From Bacteroidota bacterium (lineage in GTDB: Bacteria > Bacteroidota > Bacteroidia > 2-12-FULL-35-15), in assembly GCA_003151815.1 (NCBI GenBank), contig PLYN01000005.1, forward strand, positions 1-39,730: DNA of 39,730 nucleotides, read 5' to 3'. This document shows positions 1-7,046 of the stretch, one piece after another. The notes below the pieces were generated by a model, which made no database searches, had not been told where the DNA came from, and saw only the letters and a program-made list of their open reading frames with translations. A program made the position numbers and the translations under genes. Position 1 is the first letter of the stretch; each line of letters starts with the position of its first letter.

Positions 1-50
1 TATTACGCCAACTTTAAACAACTTCTATGTATAAAAAGTAAATCTAAAAA

Positions 51-1529
51 TTATTTTTTAAAATTATAAGCTCCTAAACCCACCAATCTAACTTTTATCC
101 AACGATAAAAAGGTGTAAAAACCGCACCAAGAGCAAACTCCCCGTTCCTATCAATATAATAACTATTGGATGTAGAACATGAAGGTGATAACTGAACTGC
201 ATTTTTTGCTCTTTTCTGCAACATCTTATAATGCTTTTCATGTGCTTTCTGATTTACATCAACCAAGCTGGCACCGTCCTGTTTCGCTTTTTTCATCACT
301 CTGATAATGAAATGCAAATTATCTTCCAACATCGAAAACCAATTTAATCCGAATGTAAATGGACCACTGGTCAGGAAAAAATTAGGGAAGTCGGGCACCG
401 AAACACCCTGATAGGATTGGTATTTATTTTTATCCCAAAATTCACTCAACTCATCTTTACCTGTTCCTATAACTTTAAAATTCGGAAAATTGCCTTTCTC
501 AGTGGTTTTGAAGCCGGTGCTATAAATGATCACATCCAATGGAATTTCTTTTCCATCCTTCGTCAATATCCCGGTTTCAGTAATCCTATCAATACCTTCG
601 GTAACAAGACTAACATTATCGCGGGTCAGTGTTTTAAAATAATCACTTGAAATAGCAGGTCGTTTACAGCCCATTGCATAATTAGGTGTCAATTTTTTTC
701 TCAATTCAGGATCCTGAACCTGTTTCAGGAGATTGTGCATCGGAGCCTTTTCTGCGAATTTCCGATAGTTGCCTCCTAATCTTTTATAATTCTGAATGGC
801 CCAAGTCGCACCCTGGATCCACAGTGCAGCTCTCAACTGTTTACGTTTATACTTTAATGGATTTGCTTCCCACTCGTCTAATTTTGCTTTGTTAAAAACA
901 TAATCATTTTTAGGCGAAAGCCAGATAGGAGTTCTTTGAAATACGGAAAGGTGCTTCACGTCAGGCGCAATAGCGGGTACCACTTGTACTGCTGTGGCGC
1001 CTGTACCTATAATCCCTACATTTTTGTTTTTTATATCAAAGGTATCATCCCATTTGATGGTATGTCTGCTTTCACCTTTGAAAGTTTCCTGCCCTTTTAT
1101 TTGCGGAACGATTGGATTATATAAAATCCCAGTAGCGGCAATAACATATCTGGATACTAATTGCGTGTTATCTGCCAAATAAGTCGTCCATGTATTATTG
1201 TTTTTGTTAAATACAACCTTGTCGACTGTAGAATTAAAACGGATGTATTTATTCACATCATATTTTTTCGCGCAATGATGTATGTATTGGTGGATCTCAT
1301 GCCCCTGCGCAAACATCCTTGTCCAACGCGGATTGGGTTCAAAAGAATATTGATAAACAAAAGAAGGTATATCAACAGCAATACCGGGGTATTTATTATC
1401 ACGCCAAGTACCACCGATATCATTGCTTCTTTCAAGAACAATGAGGTCGTCCATACCATTTTTATTCAGCATTATTGCGGCTCCTATGCCACTGATCCCT
1501 GCTCCGATTATTACTACTTCGTGATCCAT
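51..1529 (-). CDS. Flavin-containing monooxygenase, Baeyer-Villiger type
   Basis: A 492-aa cytoplasmic FAD/NADPH monooxygenase expected to insert oxygen next to a ketone or hydroxylate a small organic substrate. Two dinucleotide-binding motifs are visible: GAGISG at residues 9-14 (FAD) and GTGATA at about 175-180 (NADPH). Between them, FKGESRHTIKWD at 150-161 fits the Baeyer-Villiger fingerprint FxGxxxHxxxWD, which separates this group from plain FMOs. Length is normal for the family. The start is an ATG with no better upstream option. It is separated from the next minus-strand gene by 228 bp carrying a large palindrome and a heptamer repeat, so it is probably transcribed alone. The substrate cannot be read from the sequence; no degradation-pathway genes lie nearby. 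Confidence 0.88.
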   Translation of the reverse strand: MDHEVVIIGAGISGIGAAIMLNKNGMDDLIVLERSNDIGGTWRDNKYPGIAVDIPSFVYQYSFEPNPRWTRMFAQGHEIHQYIHHCAKKYDVNKYIRFNSTVDKVVFNKNNNTWTTYLADNTQLVSRYVIAATGILYNPIVPQIKGQETFKGESRHTIKWDDTFDIKNKNVGIIGTGATAVQVVPAIAPDVKHLSVFQRTPIWLSPKNDYVFNKAKLDEWEANPLKYKRKQLRAALWIQGATWAIQNYKRLGGNYRKFAEKAPMHNLLKQVQDPELRKKLTPNYAMGCKRPAISSDYFKTLTRDNVSLVTEGIDRITETGILTKDGKEIPLDVIIYSTGFKTTEKGNFPNFKVIGTGKDELSEFWDKNKYQSYQGVSVPDFPNFFLTSGPFTFGLNWFSMLEDNLHFIIRVMKKAKQDGASLVDVNQKAHEKHYKMLQKRAKNAVQLSPSCSTSNSYYIDRNGEFALGAVFTPFYRWIKVRLVGLGAYNFKK

Positions 1530-1644
1530 GATTGGTAATTTTAGTTTATGTATGACAATATTAGATGATATTTCTTAAAAGAAAATTAACTTCGGTTACT
1601 TTTTTGAAAATCTATTACTTTCATTCAAAAAAATGCTTTTACAT

Positions 1645-1702
1645 GTTCTCGACTCCGCTCGAACTGACTCCGTGCGCTGTCAGTTCGAGCGGAGTCGAGA
1701 AC
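1645..1702. repeat. Dispersed palindrome, copy A (perfect 24-bp arms)
   Basis: Arms 1645-1668 and 1679-1702 are perfect reverse complements and begin GTTCTCGACTCCGCTCGAAC. The 10-nt loop holds GTGCGCT. It shares its architecture and the core TGAC-loop-GTCA with copies at 3722-3771 and 39318-39374. It lies between a gene start and a gene end on the same strand, so it could also act as a terminator for the rRNA methyltransferase-side or monooxygenase-side transcript, although no clear U-run follows. Confidence 0.9.
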
Positions 1703-1705
1703 GTG

Positions 1706-1737
1706 TAAGGTTTAAGGTTTAAGGTTTAAGGTTTAAG
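1706..1737. repeat. Heptamer tandem repeat (TAAGGTT, about 4.5 units)
   Basis: Four and a half head-to-tail copies of TAAGGTT directly abut the palindrome at 1645-1702. No coding role is visible. Such short tandem words are prone to copy-number change by slippage. Confidence 0.85.
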
Positions 1738-1757
1738 ATATCTATAAAATAAAAAAA

Positions 1758-2984
1758 TTATTTCTTTCTTATCGCAGCCATATAAAACCCATCGAAACCT
1801 TCTGATGGTAATACTTTTCGATCACTTATCAATTCAAACTCCTTTTCACGTTCCTTTAAAAACAGCGCCACCTGATCCTGATTCTCGCTTGGCAGAATGC
1901 TGCAAGTAGCATATACCACTATTCCTCCGGGCTTCAGCATTTCTGAATATTCGGAGATTATTTTTTGCTGTGTTTGTTTTATTTGATTGATAAAATCAAG
2001 TGTCAATTTCCATTTAGCATCCGGATTTCTACGAATAACGCCCAATCCGGAACAGGGCACATCCAACAATAATCTATCGGCAGTATTTTTGTATTTATGA
2101 ATTGTATTTTCCTTTATGACCTGCGTTTGTATAATGCTTGCCCCTGCCCTATCTGCACGTCTTTTAAGTTCCGTAAGTTTTCTTTCTTCCACATCCATCG
2201 AAATAATTTTTCCCGTATTTTTCATCATTGCAGCAATGTGCAATGATTTACCACCTGCACCTGCACAAGCGTCTATCACTGTCATTCCTTCGTTCAGTTG
2301 CAAAAATGGAGCGATCAATTGTGAAGAAGCATCTTGTATCTCAAATAAACCTTGTTTGTATTCATCAAGCTGCTGAAGGTTTTGACGCTTTAAGAGAACA
2401 AGTACCCCTCTCTTTATCTCTCCCCACAATGGAGAGGTGTTAGTAAACTGTTCAACAACAATATCCTTTGCAATCAATAATTGATATAACTTTTCAGAAG
2501 TCGTTTTTAAAGTATTCACTCTTAACACAACTTGTGCTTCTTTGTTTAACTCATGTAATTCTTTTTCCCAAACAACTTCTCCCAACTCCTTGCTGCCGAT
2601 CTCATCCAACCAATCAGGAATAGATTCACGATACTTGCGGATCAATTTTACTTCCTCTGATCTTTTTAAAATCTGTTCCTTATCGATATTGGAAAACTCC
2701 TCCCAATCGGGCAACTCGACACCTTTCAGAATTTGCCAAACAGCAAACAATTTGTAATAATGGGATGCACTAGTCCCCTCTCCTTTGGAGAGGGTTAGGG
2801 TGAGGCTTCGCCACCAACGAACCATTTCGTATGTAGTTTCAGCAATAAAACGCCTGTCACGCGAACCCCAACGAGGATTTTGTTTCAGCACTTGCTCCAC
2901 CGCTTTATCAGCATAAACACCACCAATAAAAATTTGTTGAAGGGTTTCTATTACAGCTTGTACAAGGGTTCGATGGATCTTCAT
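1758..2984 (-). CDS. RsmB/NOP-family 16S rRNA m5C methyltransferase with in-frame repeat insertions
   Basis: A 408-aa SAM-dependent methyltransferase expected to make 5-methylcytosine in 16S rRNA. The reading frame shows the SAM-binding loop VIDACAGAGG, motif IV LLDVPCSGLG with the PCS cysteine, and motif VI YATCSILPSEN with the catalytic TCS cysteine. An N-terminal NusB-like helical part is recognisable but short. The frame extends to a TTG at 3005, but that codon lies inside the -7 promoter element TATTTTTG (3003-3010), so the ATG at 2984 is preferred. Two stretches do not look like family sequence: one near the N terminus containing TLTLSKGEG and one in the middle containing SPLWGEIKRGV. 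Both are encoded by palindromic CCCTCTCC-type repeats, yet the frame stays open. Divergent from recR. Confidence 0.9.
   Translation of the reverse strand: MKIHRTLVQAVIETLQQIFIGGVYADKAVEQVLKQNPRWGSRDRRFIAETTYEMVRWWRSLTLTLSKGEGTSASHYYKLFAVWQILKGVELPDWEEFSNIDKEQILKRSEEVKLIRKYRESIPDWLDEIGSKELGEVVWEKELHELNKEAQVVLRVNTLKTTSEKLYQLLIAKDIVVEQFTNTSPLWGEIKRGVLVLLKRQNLQQLDEYKQGLFEIQDASSQLIAPFLQLNEGMTVIDACAGAGGKSLHIAAMMKNTGKIISMDVEERKLTELKRRADRAGASIIQTQVIKENTIHKYKNTADRLLLDVPCSGLGVIRRNPDAKWKLTLDFINQIKQTQQKIISEYSEMLKPGGIVVYATCSILPSENQDQVALFLKEREKEFELISDRKVLPSEGFDGFYMAAIRKK
2404..2440. repeat. CTCTCC-type palindromic repeat inside the rRNA methyltransferase gene (copy 1)
   Basis: CCTCTC at 2407-2412 and GAGAGG at 2432-2437 form the outer arms of a pyrimidine/purine-biased element that is read in frame as SPLWGEIKRGV on the minus strand. 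It falls between the sequence before the SAM domain (ending VVEQF) and LVLLKRQ, where family members normally have a short loop. Confidence 0.75.
2772..2806. repeat. CTCTCC-type palindromic repeat inside the rRNA methyltransferase gene (copy 2)
   Basis: CCCTCTCC (2776-2783), a TTT loop and GGAGAGGG (2787-2794) make a perfect 8-bp stem, followed by TTAGGGTGAGG. The minus strand reads it in frame as LTLTLSKGEGT, within the N-terminal helical region. From general knowledge this phrase is a common dispersed repeat of Bacteroidota genomes. Confidence 0.8.
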
Positions 2985-3002
2985 AAATGAATTGTGAATG
3001 TG

Positions 3003-3010
3003 CAAAAATA
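3003..3010 (-). promoter_or_regulatory. -7 element for the rRNA methyltransferase gene
   Basis: Minus-strand TATTTTTG fits the Bacteroidota sigma-ABfr -7 consensus TAnnTTTG and lies about 19 bases upstream of the chosen ATG at 2984. It overlaps the alternative TTG start, arguing against that start. No convincing -33 TTTG partner was found. Confidence 0.5.
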
Positions 3011-3057
3011 CATAATACTTGTTTTACCCGACCCATTTAAACTTCGGTAAAAAATTG

Positions 3058-3065
3058 TATTTTTG
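3058..3065 (+). promoter_or_regulatory. -7 element for recR, placed for a leaderless transcript
   Basis: TATTTTTG ends 5 bases before the recR ATG at 3071. With the usual 4-7 base gap to the start point, transcription would begin at or within a base or two of the ATG. A -33 element is not obvious. Confidence 0.5.
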
Positions 3066-3070
3066 ATCTT

Positions 3071-3691
3071 ATGAATTTTTCATCAAAATTAATTGAAGAA
3101 GCGGTAAACGAATTTAGCAAGCTGCCAGGTGTTGGCAAGCGCACTGCTTTGCGTTTTGTGCTGCATTTGATGAAGCAAAACAAAAATGAAGTAGATCAAT
3201 TTGGGAACGCATTTATAAAACTACGTTCTGAATTACGCTATTGCGAAAAATGCCATAATGTATCCGATAAAATATTGTGTGAAGTATGCGCCAACCCGCA
3301 CCGTGATCATTCCACTGTTTGCGTTGTTGAAGATATTCGTGATTTTATGGCGATTGAAAACACTCAACAATACAGAGGCTCTTACCATGTTTTAGGCGGC
3401 ATTATTTCACCAATGGACGGAATTGGCCCGAGTGATCTGAACATCGAAACACTTGTAAAAAAAGCGTCTGCAGGTGAGATCAAAGAAGTTATAATGGCAT
3501 TGAGTACAACGATGGAGGGGGACACTACTAATTTTTATATCTATAAACGATTAAAAGAATTTAACATAACCATCAGTACAATCGCACGAGGAATAGCTAT
3601 TGGTGATGAATTGGAATTTGCAGATGAAGTTACTCTTGGTCGTTCTATTGTTAATCGTACGCTTTATGAAAATACTCTTTCCACCAAATGA
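3071..3691 (+). CDS. recR: Recombination mediator RecR
   Basis: A 206-aa protein of normal RecR length. With RecO (and RecF) it loads RecA on single-stranded DNA during gap repair in the cytoplasm. Visible parts in order: the N-terminal helix-hairpin-helix with [13 protein letters not shown] at about 17-29, a four-cysteine zinc finger (CEKC at about 58-61, then CEVC at about 72-75), and a Toprim domain from [14 protein letters not shown] onward including GIGPSDLNI. The C-terminal [16 protein letters not shown] is the classic Walker-B-like RecR ending. The ATG is fixed by the promoter directly upstream. It is divergent from the rRNA methyltransferase gene; a dispersed palindrome follows its stop codon. 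Confidence 0.97.
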   Translation: MNFSSKLIEEAVNEFSKLPGVGKRTALRFVLHLMKQNKNEVDQFGNAFIKLRSELRYCEKCHNVSDKILCEVCANPHRDHSTVCVVEDIRDFMAIENTQQYRGSYHVLGGIISPMDGIGPSDLNIETLVKKASAGEIKEVIMALSTTMEGDTTNFYIYKRLKEFNITISTIARGIAIGDELEFADEVTLGRSIVNRTLYENTLSTK

Positions 3692-3721
3692 TAATTCGAC
3701 ACTTTTCCTTAACCCAAAGTC

Positions 3722-3771
3722 TTCGACAAGCTCAGACTGACTTGCGCGCTTGTCATATTGAGCTTGTCGAA
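3722..3771. repeat. Dispersed palindrome, copy B
   Basis: TTCGACAAGCTCA (3722-3734) pairs with TGAGCTTGTCGAA (3759-3771), and TGAC (3738-3741) pairs with GTCA (3752-3755) around a loop containing GCGCGCT. The arm sequence differs from copies A and C but the pairing is kept. It lies between recR and the next gene and could serve as a terminator, although no long U-run follows. Confidence 0.85.
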
Positions 3772-3803
3772 ATATATGGACTGCTTATTTGCAAATAAAT
3801 TAA

Positions 3804-5762
3804 ATGAAACTATCCGTCATTATCGTCAACTACAACGTACAGCACTTTTTAGAGCAGTGCCTGCATTCTGTTCGAAAGGCGGCAAAAAATATTAGCACGG
3901 AAATATTTGTTGTTGATAATAATTCGGTGGATGGCTCGATAACAATGGTGAAAGCCAAATTCCCTGAAGTACAAATCATTGAAAATAAAAAAAACACCGG
4001 ATTTTCATACGCTAATAATCAGGCAATAAAAATTTCAAAAGGGGAATATATTTTATTATTAAATCCCGACACAGTTGTTGAAGAAGATACCTTTGAAAAG
4101 ATTGTCGCATTTATGGATTCCCACCCTGATGCAGGAGGTTTAGGAGTGAAAATGCTGGACGGCAAAGGAAATTTTTTACCGGAATCGAAACGAGGATTAC
4201 CAACTCCTGCAGTTGCATTTTATAAAATGTTTGGACTCTCCGCCCTTTTTCCTAAATCAAAAACATTTGGAAAATATCATCTTGGTTTTTTGGATGAAAA
4301 TAAAACGAATGAAGTAGAAATACTTGCCGGCGCTTTTATGTTACTTCGTAAAACTGTTCTCGATAAGATCGGTTTGCTCGACGAAACTTTTTTTATGTAC
4401 GGAGAAGACATTGATCTATCGTACCGGATTAATTTAGGTGGATATAAAAATTATTATTTCCCCGAAAGCAGGATCATTCATTATAAAGGCGAAAGCACAA
4501 AAAAAAGCAGTGTAAATTATGTGTTTGTTTTTTACAGAGCGATGGTCATTTTTGCTCAAAAACACTTTTCGCAAAACAATGCGAAACTATTTTCCATTCT
4601 AATAAATATAGCGATCTACCTGCGTGCCGGTGTTGCCATAACAATACAGTTCATAAGATCTATCGCTTTGCCGGCATTCGATTTTGGATTAATACTATTC
4701 GGATTGATGATCATAAAAAATCAATATGAAAAAAATATTAAATTCATTGAAGGCGGCTCCTACTCCGATTCACTTGTCGCCATTGCATTTACCACCTATA
4801 CACTTATTTGGATATACACCGTTTACCTTAGTGGTGGCTATGATAAGCCGGTTCGCCTATTCCGCATTTTGAGAGGTGTGCTAATTGGAACAGGGATCAT
4901 TTTAATTGGATATTCCTTATTACCCGAAGTATATCGTTTCTCCAGAGCCCTTATTTTATTTGGGACAGCATGGGTAATACTATCCTATTTAATTTCGCGA
5001 TTAACACTTCACCTTGTTGGTTTAAAATCTTTCAACCTGAATCCTGATAAAAGTAAACGAATTGCGATCATTGGCAAACAAGAAGAGTTTGAACGCGTAC
5101 ACGAATTGCTCAAACAGACAAACATTAACTCAAGCTTTCTTGGTTTTATAAGTGCTGATGATGCAGGGAACAGCAACGTTAATTATGTTGGAACGATCAA
5201 TCAAATAGAAGAAGTGATCAAAATTCATAAAATTAATGAGGTGATATTTTGCTCGAGAGATATTTCATCGCAAGGCATTATTGATTATATGCATACACTT
5301 ATTTCGGCTGATGTGGATTTTAAGATCGCGCCTCCGGAAAGTATGTCTATCATAGGAAGCAACTCGATAGATACTGCCGGAGATCTGTATATTATTGATG
5401 TAAATTCGATCAGCAAACCGAAAAACAAACGCAACAAACGTTTGTTCGATGTGCTTTCAAGTCTTTTATTTATAATGCTTTCGCCCATTTTAATTTTATT
5501 TCAAAAAAACAAGATCGGCTTTCTCAAAAACATTTTTTCTGTTCTGTTTAATTTTAGATCATGGGTGGGATATGGCAATGATGAACACGAACATTTACCA
5601 AAATTAAAAACCTCTGTTCTTTCGCCTGCCGATGCCATTAAAAATAACAACATTACTTCCGATACCCGTGCACGGCTACATTTGGCCTATTCAAAAGATT
5701 ATAAAATTGAGAATGATCTGAACATCGTTTGGAAATGTTGGAGGATGTTGGGTGGGAATTAA
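3804..5762 (+). CDS. GT2 glycosyltransferase fused to a degenerate polyprenyl-phosphate sugar transferase
   Basis: A 652-aa membrane protein. Residues 1 to about 230 form a family 2 glycosyltransferase of the rhamnosyltransferase (WbbL) type: MKLSVIIVNYN at the start, VVDNNSVDGS, NTGFSYANNQ, and the LLLNPDT metal/nucleotide motif. Several hydrophobic segments follow at about 255-405, then a Rossmann-like domain (RIAIIGKQEE at about 422). Next is KRLFDVLSSLLFIMLSP at about 545, the signature entry helix of polyprenyl-phosphate hexose-1-phosphate transferases. The catalytic core of that family (PGLTG...W...GR) is missing; the sequence passes directly to LSPADAI and the family's usual tail (ARLHLAYSKDY...ENDLNIV). 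GT2 is probably active; the second part is probably a structural relic or a membrane/partner module. Its last 100 bp are duplicated at 6431-6532. Confidence 0.85.
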   Translation: MKLSVIIVNYNVQHFLEQCLHSVRKAAKNISTEIFVVDNNSVDGSITMVKAKFPEVQIIENKKNTGFSYANNQAIKISKGEYILLLNPDTVVEEDTFEKIVAFMDSHPDAGGLGVKMLDGKGNFLPESKRGLPTPAVAFYKMFGLSALFPKSKTFGKYHLGFLDENKTNEVEILAGAFMLLRKTVLDKIGLLDETFFMYGEDIDLSYRINLGGYKNYYFPESRIIHYKGESTKKSSVNYVFVFYRAMVIFAQKHFSQNNAKLFSILINIAIYLRAGVAITIQFIRSIALPAFDFGLILFGLMIIKNQYEKNIKFIEGGSYSDSLVAIAFTTYTLIWIYTVYLSGGYDKPVRLFRILRGVLIGTGIILIGYSLLPEVYRFSRALILFGTAWVILSYLISRLTLHLVGLKSFNLNPDKSKRIAIIGKQEEFERVHELLKQTNINSSFLGFISADDAGNSNVNYVGTINQIEEVIKIHKINEVIFCSRDISSQGIIDYMHTLISADVDFKIAPPESMSIIGSNSIDTAGDLYIIDVNSISKPKNKRNKRLFDVLSSLLFIMLSPILILFQKNKIGFLKNIFSVLFNFRSWVGYGNDEHEHLPKLKTSVLSPADAIKNNNITSDTRARLHLAYSKDYKIENDLNIVWKCWRMLGGN

Positions 5763-5763
5763 A
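5662..5763 (+). repeat. Direct repeat, copy 1: 3' end of the glycosyltransferase gene
   Basis: This 102-bp segment, starting ATACCCG and ending GGGAATTAAA, recurs in direct orientation at 6431-6532 with six substitutions and no gaps. It includes the last 33 or so codons and the stop of the fusion glycosyltransferase. The DNA between the copies is exactly one toxin-antitoxin module. Confidence 0.95.
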
Positions 5764-5784
5764 AAATATTTCGTTTTAATTTCA

Positions 5785-5792
5785 TATTTTTG
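5785..5792 (+). promoter_or_regulatory. -7 element for the MNT/HEPN operon
   Basis: TATTTTTG fits TAnnTTTG and ends 4 bases before the ATG at 5797, so the transcript would be leaderless or nearly so. It lies only 22 bases after the end of repeat copy 1, so the cassette carries its own promoter. Confidence 0.5.
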
Positions 5793-5796
5793 TATT

Positions 5797-6087
5797 ATGA
5801 CAAATTTGGATGACATAAAACGCATTTTAAAAAGCAACAAGCAAAGGCTGACTGATAAGTACGGCTTGAGCCTTATGGCTATTTTTGGGTCTTATTGTCG
5901 CGGACAACAAACTGAAAACAGCGATGTTGATATTTTAGTTGATTTTCAGAGACCCATAGGAATAGAATTCATTGACTTGGCTAATGAACTTGAAAAACTT
6001 TTAAAAATCAAGGTGGACCTTGTTTCAAAAAATGGAGTGAAACCTCAATATTTAAAACACATCGAACAAGATCTAAACTATGTCTAA
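5797..6087 (+). CDS. mntA: MNT-type nucleotidyltransferase antitoxin (MntA-like)
   Basis: A 96-aa minimal nucleotidyltransferase. GSYCRGQQTENSDVDILV at residues 31-48 has the GSxxRG...SDxD signature of the polymerase-beta fold, and a third acidic residue lies in IKVDLVS. In characterised MntA-HepT pairs this protein adenylylates a tyrosine of the HEPN toxin and so silences it; that role is inferred here by homology. The frame is open back to a GTG at 5752, but that would overlap the glycosyltransferase stop and the promoter, so the ATG at 5797 is chosen. It overlaps the next gene by 8 nt, as expected for a co-translated pair. Confidence 0.88.
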   Translation: MTNLDDIKRILKSNKQRLTDKYGLSLMAIFGSYCRGQQTENSDVDILVDFQRPIGIEFIDLANELEKLLKIKVDLVSKNGVKPQYLKHIEQDLNYV

Positions 6088-6421
6088 GCGTAATCCGAAA
6101 CTTCTTCTTGCCGACATTTCGGACGCAGTTGAAAAAATAAAAAAATACACCGAAGGACTTACTTACAATACGTTCATGGAAGACTCGAAGACTTTAGATG
6201 CTGTTATTCGTAACTTTGAAATTATCGGAGAAGCTGCGAATAAACTTCCCGACGAGTTTAAAGAAAAATATCAAACGGTTGATTGGTTTAGAATTATAGG
6301 TTTCCGTAATCGTATCGTTCATGACTATATGGGAATAGACTATAAAATTGTTTGGACAATAATTCAAAATGACATAGACAAATTATTGTCTGATATCGAA
6401 AATATTTTTATAAATATTTAA
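6080..6421 (+). CDS. hepT: HEPN-domain RNase toxin (HepT-like)
   Basis: A 113-aa all-helical HEPN protein. The catalytic RNase motif R-x4-H-x-Y is intact: R76, H81 and Y83 in RNRIVHDY. The upstream RNFEIIGEAANKLP segment is also typical of the family. In known systems it cleaves RNA (tRNA ends in some cases) and Y83 would be the residue modified by the partner nucleotidyltransferase. Start ATG at 6080 lies within the end of mntA. Its stop codon overlaps an ATG that opens a 36-codon frame through the duplicated glycosyltransferase tail (TAATG at 6419-6423). With mntA it fills the space between the two direct repeats. Confidence 0.9.
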   Translation: MSKRNPKLLLADISDAVEKIKKYTEGLTYNTFMEDSKTLDAVIRNFEIIGEAANKLPDEFKEKYQTVDWFRIIGFRNRIVHDYMGIDYKIVWTIIQNDIDKLLSDIENIFINI

Positions 6422-6430
6422 TGCCACATA

Positions 6431-6532
6431 ATACCCGCGCAAGGCTGCATTTGGCTTATTCGAAAGATTATAAAATTGAAAATGATCTGAACATCGTTTG
6501 GAAATGTTGGAGGATGTTGGGTGGGAATTAAA
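6431..6532 (+). pseudogene. Displaced 3' end of the glycosyltransferase gene (direct repeat copy 2)
   Basis: A 102-bp copy of the last codons of the gene at 3804-5762. The six base differences from copy 1 all fall in codons of the shared reading frame and all are synonymous (CGT/CGC, CGG/AGG, CTA/CTG, GCC/GCT, TCA/TCG, GAG/GAA); the encoded tail, ARLHLAYSKDY to MLGGN, is identical. It is therefore an allele that diverged under protein-level selection, not a fresh tandem copy. It now forms only a 36-codon orphan frame (6421-6531) beginning at an ATG fused to the hepT stop. Confidence 0.9.
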
Positions 6533-6556
6533 TTTTGTACTACTCACAGGGGTCGA

Positions 6557-6589
6557 TTTTGCCACAGATTGCACAAATTCGCACAGATT
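6557..6589 (+). repeat. Left terminal inverted repeat of the GxxExxY unit
   Basis: Begins TTTTGCCACAGATTGCACAA. The reverse complement of 7047-7079 differs at a single position (A versus G at the eighth base). It starts 24 bases after the end of the displaced glycosyltransferase tail. Confidence 0.9.
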
Positions 6590-6614
6590 AAATTCTCAGA
6601 TTAAAATAAAAAAT

Positions 6615-7031
6615 ATGGTGATAGTTGAAGAACCGGAAATGTTTTACTCGAAAAAAGAAAATTTTCCAATGCGTGAAGAAACTTATAAAATTATAGGTTT
6701 GGCAATGGAAGTTCATAGAGTTATTGGTAAAGGGTTTTTAGAAATTGTTTATAAGGATGCACTTGAAATAGAGTTTACGGATAATTTAATTCTTTACGAA
6801 AGGGAAAAGCCTTTCAGCATTGAATATAAAGGACGATTCCTGAAAAGAAAGTACAATGCGGATTTTGTAGTTTATGGCAACTTAATTCTGGAAGTTAAAG
6901 CCCAGTCAGGGATTTATGATGAAGATGTTAAACAAACTATTAATTATTTGGCTTGCTCAAAATTAACCCTTGGCTTGATAGTAAATTTTGGGGAAGATTC
7001 GCTTACATTTAAACGCGTTATATTAACTTAA
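6615..7031 (+). CDS. GxxExxY family protein, PD-(D/E)XK nuclease-like
   Basis: A 138-aa protein with the family-naming motif G40-F-L-E43-I-V-Y46, and a later D83 ... E93-V-K95 arrangement (ADFVVYGNLILEVKA) that resembles the PD-(D/E)XK nuclease core. Nuclease activity is an inference from this pattern; the family has no settled function that I know of. The frame is open upstream to a TTG at 6498, but this would run through the inverted repeat and the displaced glycosyltransferase tail, so the ATG at 6615 is chosen (ATG codons at residues 9 and 19 are also possible). The stop lies 15 bp before the right inverted repeat. Confidence 0.85.
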   Translation: MVIVEEPEMFYSKKENFPMREETYKIIGLAMEVHRVIGKGFLEIVYKDALEIEFTDNLILYEREKPFSIEYKGRFLKRKYNADFVVYGNLILEVKAQSGIYDEDVKQTINYLACSKLTLGLIVNFGEDSLTFKRVILT

Positions 7032-7046
7032 AAAATCTGTGAAAAA

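Noticed and set aside
1706-1737. Heptamer repeats as a CRISPR array
   Set aside because: Units are 7 bp with no spacers and no cas genes nearby.
3722-3771. Palindrome copy B as the simple terminator of recR
   Set aside because: No U-run follows and it belongs to a dispersed family with copies in other contexts; termination remains possible but is not the best single explanation.
5662-6532. The 102-bp repeats as target-site duplications of a transposon
   Set aside because: Too long, and they differ by synonymous changes only, which a fresh target duplication would not show.
6498-6614. Longer N terminus for the GxxExxY protein
   Set aside because: Would translate the displaced glycosyltransferase tail out of frame and the inverted repeat, from a TTG; not family-like.
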